Assembly (NCBI GenBank): GCA_030442055.1
Contig: JAUJEB010000004.1
Coordinates: 558,001 to 622,000 of the forward strand
Length of the DNA stretch: 64,000 bases
Source: Agaribacillus aureus
GTDB taxonomy: Bacteria > Bacteroidota > Bacteroidia > Cytophagales > Cyclobacteriaceae
Direction: 5' to 3'
A program made the translations under genes and the position numbers. This document shows positions 1-8,346 of this stretch, piece after piece. The notes beneath the pieces were generated by a model. The model did not search any database, was not told the origin of the DNA, and was given only the letters and a program-made list of their open reading frames with translations. Numbering within the stretch: the first letter of the stretch is position 1; every line of letters starts with the position of its first letter.

Positions 1-930
1 GCCGCCATTAATTGGTTTTGTTTTATTTTGAATGCAATCTACCAGGTGTGCTGCTTCAAGTTTCAGGGCCTCCGTCATTTCCACAACCGGCACTAGGATA
101 TCTCCCGAATGATACTTTACCTGTAACTTGTAAAATTCGCTTTTTTCCTGCACCTCTTCCACCCGCTTATTATAGATTTTTATTTTCTCATCAGCCTCAA
201 GATCATCCCAAACCAACATCTTTTTATCTCCTGCTACCAGGGTTTTACGCACTTTAACCGGAGAGAGCCAGTTGGCATGAAAATGACCAATAAAATTGTT
301 TTCACATTTCACCGTAAGATAGGCTACATCCTCAAATCCCTTACCTATATGATCGGCCCCTACCGCATTAACGGAAACGGGCTTGATATCCTTATTGAGG
401 AAATTCATTATAGACAGATCGTGGGGTGCCAGATCCCATATAACATTAGCATCATATTGAAATAAACCGAGATTTACCCGCACCGAATCGTAATAGTATA
501 AACTACCCAGCTCTCCGCTTTCCACCAGTTCCTTCATCTTCCTCACGGCTCCCGTAAATAAAAAGGTGTGATCTACCATTATCAGTAAACCTTTTTTCTC
601 CGCAATTTCTATTAATTCCTCTGCTTCAGCCACTGTCGCCGTAAACGGTTTTTCAACAAAAATATGCTTTCCGTTTAGCAACGCCTGCTTGGCCAGCTTA
701 AAGTGCGTGGATGTGGAAGTAATAATGGCTACCAATTCGATATCGGGATCATTCAGAATACTTTCAGCTTCCGTTTCAGCCTTGATATCGGGATAGTTGG
801 CACTTAATAATTTTAGTCGGTCCTCAGCTATATCAGAGACTTTTACAACATTTAAGTTTTCATTTGAAACAAAATTCCTAACAATATTTGGCCCCCAATA
901 ACCGTAGCCAATTACACCAGTATTTATCAT
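1..930 (-). CDS. Gfo/Idh/MocA family oxidoreductase, C-terminally truncated by the window edge
   Basis: The reading frame starts at an ATG (928-930) and stays open for 310 codons to the first base, so the C-terminus lies outside the window. The N-terminus has a Rossmann fold with the dinucleotide motif GYGYWGPN (about residues 8-15), followed by the family signature EKPFTA (about 96-101) and a substrate-domain stretch WDLAPHD (about 165-171). These identify an NAD(P)-dependent sugar oxidoreductase of the Gfo/Idh/MocA family, cytoplasmic, of the kind that oxidises or reduces nucleotide sugars and inositols. Its neighbour downstream of its start is a polyprenyl-phosphate sugar transferase, which suggests it makes a modified sugar for a surface polysaccharide, in the style of WlbA. 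The exact substrate cannot be read from the sequence. Confidence 0.88.
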   Translation of the reverse strand, partial: MINTGVIGYGYWGPNIVRNFVSNENLNVVKVSDIAEDRLKLLSANYPDIKAETEAESILNDPDIELVAIITSTSTHFKLAKQALLNGKHIFVEKPFTATVAEAEELIEIAEKKGLLIMVDHTFLFTGAVRKMKELVESGELGSLYYYDSVRVNLGLFQYDANVIWDLAPHDLSIMNFLNKDIKPVSVNAVGADHIGKGFEDVAYLTVKCENNFIGHFHANWLSPVKVRKTLVAGDKKMLVWDDLEADEKIKIYNKRVEEVQEKSEFYKLQVKYHSGDILVPVVEMTEALKLEAAHLVDCIQNKTKPINGG

Positions 931-988
931 TCTGAGTATATATTTAAATTAAATAATTGAAAGATGAAATTAAATAAACAGAGGAGTA

Positions 989-2413
989 TCACCCGCCACC
1001 TTTTCCAAAAATTACTACAGGTATGGTATTTAGTAATATTTCGAAGTCAAGTTTGATTGACCGATGTTCTATGTAATATAAATCCAAAACAATTTGATCA
1101 TTAAAAAGCACTTCATCCCGTCCTTTTATCTGCCATAAGCCGGTCATTCCTGGTATAACGCTGAATCGTTTCTTTTGCCAATCTGCCATGTGCTTGTATT
1201 CATATGGTAGGTTTGGCCTGGGACCTACCAAACTCATCTCTCCTTTAAGTACATTAATCAGCTGGGGGAATTCATCTATGGAAAGTTTTCTTAAGACCTT
1301 ACCTATGGTAGTGATACGCGGATCGTTTTTGAGTTTAGTTGTTGCCTCGTTCTCCAGAATCATTTTAATCACCTTATCCTGGTGTATCTGATTACTTGAC
1401 GAGGTTCTCATAGAGCGGAATTTGTACATCTTAAATTCCTCTCCGTTTAATCCTACTGAGGTAGCTTTATAAAAAATTGGACCGGGAGATGATAACTTAA
1501 TCAAAGTGGCTATAAATATCCATACCGGCATAAAAGCAATGATGATTATACTTGCCACTACCAGGTCAAAAAATCTCTTAAACATGTGATAGAAATACAG
1601 TTTCCTGGGAGGGTGGAACCGGAAGGAAGAGACCATTCCTATCTGTTCGATTTCAATTTTTTCATTGACAATATTGTAGAAATCTGACGCGATATGGATC
1701 GTCCTGTTAGTACTCTTACACCTGTTAATAATATCATGTAACCGTTCAACACTTTGATAATTGGCCGTAACCAGTATATCGCAGATCTGAAGTCTGGACA
1801 CAATATGCTTTAAGTCATCCAGGTTACCCAAAACCGGAAGCTTTCCCAGCATGTTGTTTTCGTCTTCATAATATTCTTCTTCACCATCGTCGACAAAACC
1901 TACCAGACTAAAATTGCTGTTCTTGATCGTGGATAAATACTTGGCTCTTTGCATGCTCTCCTTGCCGACACCCACAATAAGCATATTGCGGTTAATTCTT
2001 TTGGTTTTTACCATCCAAAAATAAATAATCGGCGCCAGGGTAATCCTGGTTATCAGGAATATGGCAAAAATGGTAGTATATACCATTCCAATCAAAATCC
2101 TGCTGGTGGTTATCTCAAGTATTTTAAAAACAAAAGACAGAAAAATTACCGATACCAAACTAAAAAATAAGGCCTTCAGTATATTCGTTACCTGGGTTGG
2201 CCGGTTCAGGACCACCTGGTATTTGTAGAGATTATTTTCTGCAATAAACCACAGCAATGACAATAAAATGATTACTGCCCCAACCACCAGGCCATTGTCG
2301 GACTTAAAATCATCGTAATAAAGATGGTAAATAAGTAATGACAGTGCCTCCGCAAAGAGGATAACAATAATATCGTGCAGAAAAAGAAGTGTCTTGTGAA
2401 GAGGGAGATTCAT
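989..2413 (-). CDS. Polyprenyl glycosylphosphotransferase (initiating sugar transferase for exopolysaccharide)
   Basis: This is an inner-membrane enzyme that transfers a sugar-1-phosphate to undecaprenyl phosphate, the first step of capsule or exopolysaccharide repeat-unit assembly (WcaJ/WbaP type). Hydrophobic helices fill about residues 1-130, a nucleotide-binding-like CoA_binding_3 region follows, then one more membrane helix near residue 290. The catalytic bacterial sugar-transferase domain carries KFRSMR, SIDEFPQL and SLVGPRP, all hallmark motifs. I chose the ATG at 2413 (474 residues), which places the start directly before the first membrane helix. A TTG at 2506 would add 31 residues. 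The oxidoreductase ending at the window edge lies downstream on the same strand, 58 bp away, so the two are probably part of one polysaccharide locus. The sugar specificity is unknown. Confidence 0.9.
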   Translation of the reverse strand: MNLPLHKTLLFLHDIIVILFAEALSLLIYHLYYDDFKSDNGLVVGAVIILLSLLWFIAENNLYKYQVVLNRPTQVTNILKALFFSLVSVIFLSFVFKILEITTSRILIGMVYTTIFAIFLITRITLAPIIYFWMVKTKRINRNMLIVGVGKESMQRAKYLSTIKNSNFSLVGFVDDGEEEYYEDENNMLGKLPVLGNLDDLKHIVSRLQICDILVTANYQSVERLHDIINRCKSTNRTIHIASDFYNIVNEKIEIEQIGMVSSFRFHPPRKLYFYHMFKRFFDLVVASIIIIAFMPVWIFIATLIKLSSPGPIFYKATSVGLNGEEFKMYKFRSMRTSSSNQIHQDKVIKMILENEATTKLKNDPRITTIGKVLRKLSIDEFPQLINVLKGEMSLVGPRPNLPYEYKHMADWQKKRFSVIPGMTGLWQIKGRDEVLFNDQIVLDLYYIEHRSIKLDFEILLNTIPVVIFGKGGG

Positions 2414-2879
2414 CGTCCTAGACAACCTCACAGGATACCGTAGCTCAGAATAGATCGGAAATCTCCACTTAAAAGATCTACTTAGATTAATGTACAATTT
2501 CCTCAAAATAATACAATTTTAATTTTAATAGAGTAATATCGTATATCCTTTTCTAAAAAATTTCGGTGATTTTGCTTAACCCCTCAGCACAATTTTAGGA
2601 AATGATTCTAATAGTATTTCACCCAAGAAGCGTAAAATTATAAATTTTAATTGTAAAATACAATTTTCAGGACGTAAAGGAGCGAGATCATTTTACAACT
2701 TGTTAACTTCGATCACGTTAATATTAAAAATTCACCCGTTTCAGACTGAATACCAAAGGTTTACAGATGAAGTCATTTCCGGTTATTTACAAAAAATTAA
2801 CTATTTAATCATATAATTTTCATGTGTTTATAATTTATTTTCATTGGTCACATGGAACCTCGCATATTCATTATCATTC
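2414..2879. other. AT-rich intergenic region, no gene seen
   Basis: The stretch upstream of the sugar transferase is AT-rich, with multiple stop codons in all frames and no convincing RNA gene. A promoter for the minus-strand polysaccharide genes is expected here, but I found no full Bacteroidota-type TTTG/TAnnTTTG pair. The closest is CAAAATAA at 2504-2511 (one mismatch to the complement of TAnnTTTG). Confidence 0.5.
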
Positions 2880-3075
2880 CGTTGCGCCTCCGCTAGCACC
2901 TCCGCCTTCGGCTGACGAAGTAGCCAACGGCGTACGCAGTCCGCAGAGTAGCTTTCTCCGGTCTCTTACGCTTTAGCTGCTTCAGCGACAGCGTGCGGCC
3001 GTAGCCTTGCTCCTCCGCTGAAGCTTCGGCGACACACGGATGGCGAAGGACTCAGCGACACGCGGTGTGTGTCGA
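2880..3075. repeat. GC-rich palindromic repeat island
   Basis: This 196-bp block is clearly more GC-rich than the AT-rich sequence before it and is built from recurring variants of CTTCGGC, GCTGAAG and CAGCGACA. It contains a near-palindrome around an AAGCTT centre (3016-3029, CGCTGAAG/CTTCGGCG arms). A strong hairpin is formed by CGACAC (3056-3061) and GTGTCG (3069-3074), and an outer copy CGACACAC at 3030-3037 can pair with 3067-3074. It sits 18 bp beyond the stop codon of the minus-strand oxidoreductase, so it could act as a transcription end or a REP-like element. It has no convincing reading frame of its own. Confidence 0.55.
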
Positions 3076-3092
3076 TTACGCCATGTTCGGTT

Positions 3093-4094
3093 TCATCCGA
3101 TTTTAATGACAATTTTACCAAACTGTCTGCCATCTCTCAGATCATCAAATGCGGAAACGATATCTTCAAAGGGTCTGATCGAATCAATGACCGGTTTGAT
3201 TTTATGTTTTTCTACAAAAGACAACATTGCCGCAAATTCCTCGTCATTTCCCATTGTAGATCCCTGAAGTTTTGTTTGCCCCCAAAACATTCGGTATAAG
3301 TCCAGGGACTTGGGCAACCCGTTGGTAGCACCGTAAAACACGATGGTCCCGGCTGGTTTCAGCATCCTGATAAAACTGTTGATCTGATCGCCCCCGGCAC
3401 TGTCAATGACTACGTCAAACCCACCGCTTTCCTTTAAAGCAGTTTTAAACCAATTTTCATTTTTGTAATTGTATCCTGCGCGGGCGCCAAGCTTAATGGC
3501 ATGACCCAGCTTTTGCTCGCTGCCAGAGGTTACGTAGGTATTGGCCCCGGCTGCCACCGAAAATAAAAAAGCAAACTGGGCTACACCGCCCCCCACGCCG
3601 GAGATTAAAATGTTATCCCCTGACTTTATCTTACCGTGTGTAAACACGGCGCGATAGGCGGTTAGTGCGGCTAACGGCAAAGCTGCTGCTTCCTCTAAAT
3701 TCAGATGGGTAGGCTTTATATGCAACCGGTCAACGGCAACGATAAGGTATTCAGCGAATGTGCCGTGATCTGGCATTCCCAATATTTTATAGTCTGGCGA
3801 CTGGACGGCAGGATTATTCCCCCAATTAATATTCGGGTTAATAACTACTTCTTTTCCAACCCAACGCTGGTCCTGAGCGTTTCCTACCTCTATAACTTCT
3901 CCGCTTCCATCTGAACCCAACACACAATCGTAACGCAAGTTTGGGTATTTGCCTTCTCTGCACCATTGATCACGGTGATTCAAAGCTGCGGCTTTTAGCT
4001 TTATTAATGCTTGTCCCGGATTGGGTTTTAAGCGGTCGATTTCGGCAAGCTTTAACTTTTCATGGGGATCATCTACCAGGAGCAATGCTTTCAT
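3093..4094 (-). CDS. MDR-superfamily NAD(P)H-dependent alcohol/quinone oxidoreductase
   Basis: The 333-residue protein has the full medium-chain dehydrogenase/reductase layout. A GroES-like N-terminal domain (about 25-120) contains the NHRDQW and GSDGSGEV motifs. A Rossmann domain follows with the cofactor loop SGVGGGVAQ (about 165-173), and then a C-terminal segment containing FYGATNG. I see no cluster of four cysteines for a structural zinc, so it belongs to the zinc-independent quinone-reductase/enoyl-reductase branch or carries only a catalytic site. Such proteins reduce quinones, enones or aldehydes in the cytoplasm. It appears to be a single-gene unit: the start is ATG at 4094, dnaB ends 140 bp upstream, and the palindromic GC-rich island follows the stop. 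The physiological substrate is not deducible. Confidence 0.88.
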   Translation of the reverse strand: MKALLLVDDPHEKLKLAEIDRLKPNPGQALIKLKAAALNHRDQWCREGKYPNLRYDCVLGSDGSGEVIEVGNAQDQRWVGKEVVINPNINWGNNPAVQSPDYKILGMPDHGTFAEYLIVAVDRLHIKPTHLNLEEAAALPLAALTAYRAVFTHGKIKSGDNILISGVGGGVAQFAFLFSVAAGANTYVTSGSEQKLGHAIKLGARAGYNYKNENWFKTALKESGGFDVVIDSAGGDQINSFIRMLKPAGTIVFYGATNGLPKSLDLYRMFWGQTKLQGSTMGNDEEFAAMLSFVEKHKIKPVIDSIRPFEDIVSAFDDLRDGRQFGKIVIKIG

Positions 4095-4233
4095 AGGGTT
4101 ATTTTTGGGTTAGTTTAAATATACTCGCTAAAATAAGCAATGCGTATAGAATAGCGTATGTCTTTATGCAGAAATAGTAGATCTCTAAATCCCTGTGATC
4201 AGTGCCAGGTCAATCGACCATAGGACACCACCC

Positions 4234-5829
4234 TTAGAAAGGTGCCTTCTCATTACCATCCGGTGTTGTATCACTGTCGTTCCCTTCATCTGTGGCATTG
4301 TTTTCAGGATCATTAATTTTGCTGCCGAATGTCATGGTTTTAGCACTGGACTCAAAGGCCAACGGACCGTCGTCGGTGGGAAAAGAAGTGCCGTATTGAT
4401 CGCCAAAATTATCCAGATCCGTAAATCTGGTATATTTTCCGATGAATTTAAGTTGGACAGTATCCAAAGAACCATTTCGATGTTTTGCAATAATCACTTC
4501 ACCGACCCCCTGGGTTGGCATCCCGCTTTCATCCTGCGTTATACCGTAGTACTCGGGTCGATATAAGAACATGACCATATCGGCATCCTGCTCGATAGAA
4601 CCCGATTCCCTTAAATCAGACAACTGGGGACGCTTGTCTCCTCCCCTGGTTTCTACAGCTCTACTCAACTGGGAAAGTGCGATCACCGGCACATTCAATT
4701 CTTTGGCAATTCCTTTTAAAGCCCTGGATATGGAGGCAATTTCCTGCTCCCGGTTGCCGCTTCCGCCGCCGCTTTTTGAGTTGTCGCCGGACATCAGTTG
4801 CAGATAATCAATAATTATTAATCTAATATCATGCTGGGCTTTCAGTCGCCGGCATTTGGCACGCAGCTCGAGAATACTCAATGCCGGTGTATCATCTATA
4901 AAGATTTTGGCATGGCTTAACTTGTCGGTTTTATGGACCAGCTGCTTCCATTCGTAATCAGCCAAATTACCCTTTTTGATCTTTTCACTTTCCAATTCCG
5001 CTTCAGCTGAGATGAGCCTGTTGACCAATTGTATGGACGACATCTCCAGTGAAAAAATGGCTACGGCATGATTGAAATCTACGGCAGCATTTCTCATCGC
5101 CGAGACTACAAAAGCTGTTTTACCCATACCTGGCCGGGCGGCGATAATGATCAGGTCGGAGTTTTGCCAACCGGAAGTCAGGCGATCCAGGGCTGTAAAA
5201 CCGCTGGCCACCCCGGTCAACCCATCTTTATGATCTTTTCTTGCCTGCAATTCCAACATCGCTTCATGCATCAGCGATTTCATGTCCGCATAATTCTTGC
5301 GGATATTGGATTCCGTTACCTCGAAAATCTCCTGAGCGGTGTGATCCAGTAGTTGAAAGGCATCGGTAGTATCTTCGTATGCATCCTTTTGAATTTCAGA
5401 GGCAATTTTAATTAAGTCTCGTTTAATCGATCTTTCAGTTACGATCCGGGCATGAAACTCAATATTGGCGGCCGAATTGACCCTGGTAGTCAACTGAGTT
5501 ATATAATAAGCGCCACCCACCAACTCGAGCTTGCCATCTTTTTTCAATTGATTGGCAACAGTAAGCAAATCAATCGGCTCCGAATTATTAAAGAGTGCAA
5601 CAATCGCCTGGTATATTTCTTTATTGGCAGCCTTATAAAAGTTTTCTGGTTTAAGGATATCAATAACTGTAGTAAGTGCATCTTTCTCAAGCATTAATGC
5701 ACCCAAAATAGCTTCCTCTATCTCGGTAGCCTGGGGCGGCAATTTTCCAAGTTGACTACTTAAATCAGGTGTTAAAAGACTCCTGGTTTTAAGCGGTAAC
5801 CTTGAGGCAGCAGACTTATCCTTTTCCAT
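4234..5829 (-). CDS. dnaB: Replicative DNA helicase DnaB
   Basis: This is the hexameric 5'-3' helicase that unwinds the replication fork and recruits primase. The N-terminal primase-interacting domain spans about residues 30-135. A linker helix follows, and then the RecA-like C-terminal ATPase with Walker A ARPGMGKT at 231-238, a Walker B-like LIIIDYLQLM, and SQLSRAVE and ADMVMFLYRPEYY motifs typical of DnaB. The length of 531 residues is normal for Bacteroidota, and the acidic, Asn-rich C-terminal tail is a common extension. I see no intein. The start is ATG at 5829. It is divergent from mpl, and the shared 277-bp upstream region contains several DnaA-box-like sites, which may couple its expression to DnaA. 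Confidence 0.97.
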   Translation of the reverse strand: MEKDKSAASRLPLKTRSLLTPDLSSQLGKLPPQATEIEEAILGALMLEKDALTTVIDILKPENFYKAANKEIYQAIVALFNNSEPIDLLTVANQLKKDGKLELVGGAYYITQLTTRVNSAANIEFHARIVTERSIKRDLIKIASEIQKDAYEDTTDAFQLLDHTAQEIFEVTESNIRKNYADMKSLMHEAMLELQARKDHKDGLTGVASGFTALDRLTSGWQNSDLIIIAARPGMGKTAFVVSAMRNAAVDFNHAVAIFSLEMSSIQLVNRLISAEAELESEKIKKGNLADYEWKQLVHKTDKLSHAKIFIDDTPALSILELRAKCRRLKAQHDIRLIIIDYLQLMSGDNSKSGGGSGNREQEIASISRALKGIAKELNVPVIALSQLSRAVETRGGDKRPQLSDLRESGSIEQDADMVMFLYRPEYYGITQDESGMPTQGVGEVIIAKHRNGSLDTVQLKFIGKYTRFTDLDNFGDQYGTSFPTDDGPLAFESSAKTMTFGSKINDPENNATDEGNDSDTTPDGNEKAPF

Positions 5830-5947
5830 TAAGTATTAAAAAGTTAAATGTTTTGTTAGATAAAAGACCAATTATATTGAATCAGAAAACAAACCTATTA
5901 AATCATTTTCAAAATCCCCCTAACTGCTCCTTTTTCTTATCAAAAAT

Positions 5948-6039
5948 TTATCCACTTAAAATAAAGAATTTTTCCACTTAATTATTAATTTTCCCCGTGT
6001 TTATGCACAGTTTTTTTTGTAATCCACATTTTATCAACA
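5948..6039 (+). promoter_or_regulatory. Cluster of DnaA-box-like nonamers between dnaB and mpl
   Basis: Five same-orientation nonamers resemble the DnaA box TTATNCACA. They are TTATCCACT (5948-5956), TTTTCCACT (5970-5978), TTATGCACA (6001-6009, a perfect match), TAATCCACA (6020-6028) and TTATCAACA (6031-6039). They lie within 92 bp of very AT-rich DNA, between the start codons of dnaB and mpl. Such density is uncommon by chance. The cluster could be a DnaA-controlled promoter region for dnaB or part of a replication origin. The sequence alone does not decide between these. Confidence 0.5.
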
Positions 6040-6060
6040 TTTAAAAAACCATTAAATTTG
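6029..6060 (+). promoter_or_regulatory. Possible Bacteroidota-type promoter for mpl
   Basis: TAAATTTG at 6053-6060 matches the Bacteroidota -7 element TAnnTTTG exactly. TTTT at 6029-6032, 20 bp upstream, is one base from the -33 TTTG element. The start codon of mpl follows 46 bp later. The promoter overlaps the last DnaA-box-like nonamers. Confidence 0.5.
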
Positions 6061-6106
6061 TCACTCCTTGATTTTATCTTAATTTTAAGGTTTTAATATC
6101 AGGTTA

Positions 6107-7480
6107 ATGCATACGAGAAATAAAAAAGTACATTTTATTGCCATTGGAGGAAGTGTGATGCACGGATTGGCTATTGCAATGCATCAACAAGGCTATCAGG
6201 TATCCGGGTCAGATGACCAGATTACCGGGTTGTCAAAAACGAATCTTGAAAAGCATGGATTACTGCCTGAGCCTGGCTGGGATGCCAGCCGGATTACAGC
6301 ACAATTGGATGGTGTAATCTTGGGAATGCATGCAAAAAAAAACAATCCTGAATTAAAAAAAGCTCAGGACCTCGGATTAAAAATATACTCCTACCCCTCC
6401 TATATTATGGAGCAATGCCAGGACAAACAAAGAATTGTCATTGCAGGCAGTCACGGCAAAACCTCCATTACCGCCATGATCATTCATGTGCTCCAATATT
6501 TAAATAAGGATTTTGATTATTTGATAGGTTCCAAAGTAGCTGGATTCGACAACCTCATTCGACTAAGTGAAGCCCCGGTTATTATTATTGAGGGAGATGA
6601 ATATTTGTCTTCCGCCATTGACGATAAGCCAAAGTTCCTGCAATATCAACATCACATCGGCCTGATCAGTGGCATTGCCTGGGATCACATGAATGTTTTT
6701 CCAACAGAAGAAAACTATGTACGCCAATTTGATAGGTTTGCTGATTCTTTGCCAAAAGCCGGGTCTATCGTGTTTTGTGAAGAAGATGGTATGGCTTCGG
6801 TAATTGGTAATAAGGAAAGGGCAGATGTAAACCGGGTTGAATATAAGACCCATCCGCACTTTGTGAAAGACGGCAAAACCTACCTCACTACAGACAACGG
6901 CGATGTGCCACTGCTTGTTTTTGGTTCTCACAATATGCAAAATATTGCTGGCGCCAAAGCTGTACTGGCCAGATTGGGTATCACCGATGAGCAATTCTAT
7001 GAGGCTATCACCACTTTTAAAGGAGCCAACAGAAGATTGGAAATGGTAAACCAAAACCATTCCACCACCATTTATAAAGACTTTGCCCATGCGCCGTCAA
7101 AGGCAAAAGCCACTATTAAAGCATTAAAAGAACAGTCTGCCAGGGAATTAGTAGCCTGCCTGGAATTACATACTTATAGTAGTTTAAACAAAGATTTTCT
7201 ACCTCAGTACAGTGGCAAACTAAGCGAGGCGGAATATCCAGTTGTATATTTCAATCCGGAGACCCTGGCCAACAAAAACCTACCTGACTTAAACGAAGAC
7301 AGTGTGAAAAAAGCGTTTAACCTTGAGTCTTTAGAAGTTTTTACCGACAAAAACGCCTTGGTGTCCTATTTAATGAACATCAACTGGCAAAATAAAAACC
7401 TGGTGATGATGAGTTCGGGTGATTTTGGGGGAATCGATTTACAAGAACTTGGTAAAGACATCATTTCCCGATGCAATTAA
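6107..7480 (+). CDS. mpl: UDP-N-acetylmuramate:L-alanyl-gamma-D-glutamyl-meso-diaminopimelate ligase
   Basis: Mpl attaches recovered murein tripeptide to UDP-MurNAc, returning cell-wall peptide to peptidoglycan synthesis in the cytoplasm. The 457-residue protein has the three Mur-ligase domains. The N-terminal Rossmann-like domain starts with FIAIGGSVMHGLA, where the Mpl-type G-x-x-M-H-G replaces the GIGGxGMS of MurC. The central ATPase has the P-loop GSHGKT at 114-119, EGDEY and WDHMNVFPT. The C-terminal domain contains FAHAPSKAKAT. The length and the MHG signature favour Mpl over MurC. The start is ATG at 6107. The exonuclease gene follows 45 bp downstream on the same strand and may be co-transcribed. 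This links the window to murein recycling, as does the operon at 59-64 kb. Confidence 0.93.
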   Translation: MHTRNKKVHFIAIGGSVMHGLAIAMHQQGYQVSGSDDQITGLSKTNLEKHGLLPEPGWDASRITAQLDGVILGMHAKKNNPELKKAQDLGLKIYSYPSYIMEQCQDKQRIVIAGSHGKTSITAMIIHVLQYLNKDFDYLIGSKVAGFDNLIRLSEAPVIIIEGDEYLSSAIDDKPKFLQYQHHIGLISGIAWDHMNVFPTEENYVRQFDRFADSLPKAGSIVFCEEDGMASVIGNKERADVNRVEYKTHPHFVKDGKTYLTTDNGDVPLLVFGSHNMQNIAGAKAVLARLGITDEQFYEAITTFKGANRRLEMVNQNHSTTIYKDFAHAPSKAKATIKALKEQSARELVACLELHTYSSLNKDFLPQYSGKLSEAEYPVVYFNPETLANKNLPDLNEDSVKKAFNLESLEVFTDKNALVSYLMNINWQNKNLVMMSSGDFGGIDLQELGKDIISRCN

Positions 7481-7525
7481 CAGAACACTGCCATCACCTA
7501 TTTACTTTTCAAACTGAAGAAATAA

Positions 7526-8332
7526 ATGATTTTAAAACTGAAAAACCCGCTTTCATTTTTCGACCTTGAAACGACCGGTATCAATATTGTCGCCGATAGA
7601 ATTGTTGAAATATCGATTGTAAAGGTGATGGTGAATGGAGAGGTGATCAAAAAAACGCAAAGGATCAATCCAACCATTCCAATACCCACCGAATCAAGCC
7701 TGATACATGGGATCTATGATGAGGATATCAAGGATGCCCCGACTTTTAAAAGTATGGCCAAGGAATTTGCCAAATTCCTGGAGGGCAGTGATTTGGCGGG
7801 TTTTAATGTGCTCAAATTTGATATTCCGGTGTTAGTAGAAGAGTTTTTAAGAGCCGATATTGATTTTGATACCAGTAACAGAAAAGTGGTCGATGTTCAA
7901 AGGATTTTCCATATGATGGAAAAAAGAAACCTGAGTTCCGCTTATAAGTTTTACTGCGATAAAAACCTGGAAAACGCCCACAGCGCCGAAGCGGATACCA
8001 TTGCCACCATGGAAATATTGGAGGCCCAGGTTCAAAAATATGATGGCATGGATGTAACCGATATGAAAGGCAATAAACTTGGCATCATCGAAAACAACAT
8101 AGATACGCTGCACCTTCTTACTAATAAAAATATGGTGGACCTGGCTGGCAGAATGGTTTTTAACAGCGATGGCGAGGAAGTTTTTAATTTTGGTAAACAC
8201 CGTAATAAAAAAGTCAGCGAAATTTTTCAAAAGGAACCGAGCTACTATGACTGGATGATGAAAGGTGACTTTCCCCTGGAAACAAAAAAGAGACTCACAG
8301 AAATTAAACTGAGGGGATTTAATTCAAAGTAG
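7526..8332 (+). CDS. DnaQ-like 3'-5' exonuclease
   Basis: The protein has the DEDDh exonuclease fold. Motif I is FFDLETTG with catalytic D13 and E15, motif II lies in the GFNVLKFDIPVL region, and motif III is the HSAEADT segment. These bind two metal ions for removal of 3' nucleotides. After the exonuclease domain there is a short C-terminal module (FNFGKHRNKKVSE ... YDWMMKGDFP) that is found in many Bacteroidota exonucleases of this group. At 268 residues it is shorter than PolC and carries no polymerase domain, so it is either an epsilon-like proofreading subunit or a general repair nuclease. It follows mpl by 45 bp in the same direction. A dedicated dnaQ role is possible but not demonstrated. 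Confidence 0.88.
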   Translation: MILKLKNPLSFFDLETTGINIVADRIVEISIVKVMVNGEVIKKTQRINPTIPIPTESSLIHGIYDEDIKDAPTFKSMAKEFAKFLEGSDLAGFNVLKFDIPVLVEEFLRADIDFDTSNRKVVDVQRIFHMMEKRNLSSAYKFYCDKNLENAHSAEADTIATMEILEAQVQKYDGMDVTDMKGNKLGIIENNIDTLHLLTNKNMVDLAGRMVFNSDGEEVFNFGKHRNKKVSEIFQKEPSYYDWMMKGDFPLETKKRLTEIKLRGFNSK

Positions 8333-8346
8333 TTTGCTTACTATTT

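Noticed and set aside
2880-3270. Plus-strand frames through the GC-rich island
   Set aside because: They run into the reverse complement of the oxidoreductase gene and are produced by its codon structure and by the GC-rich repeats.
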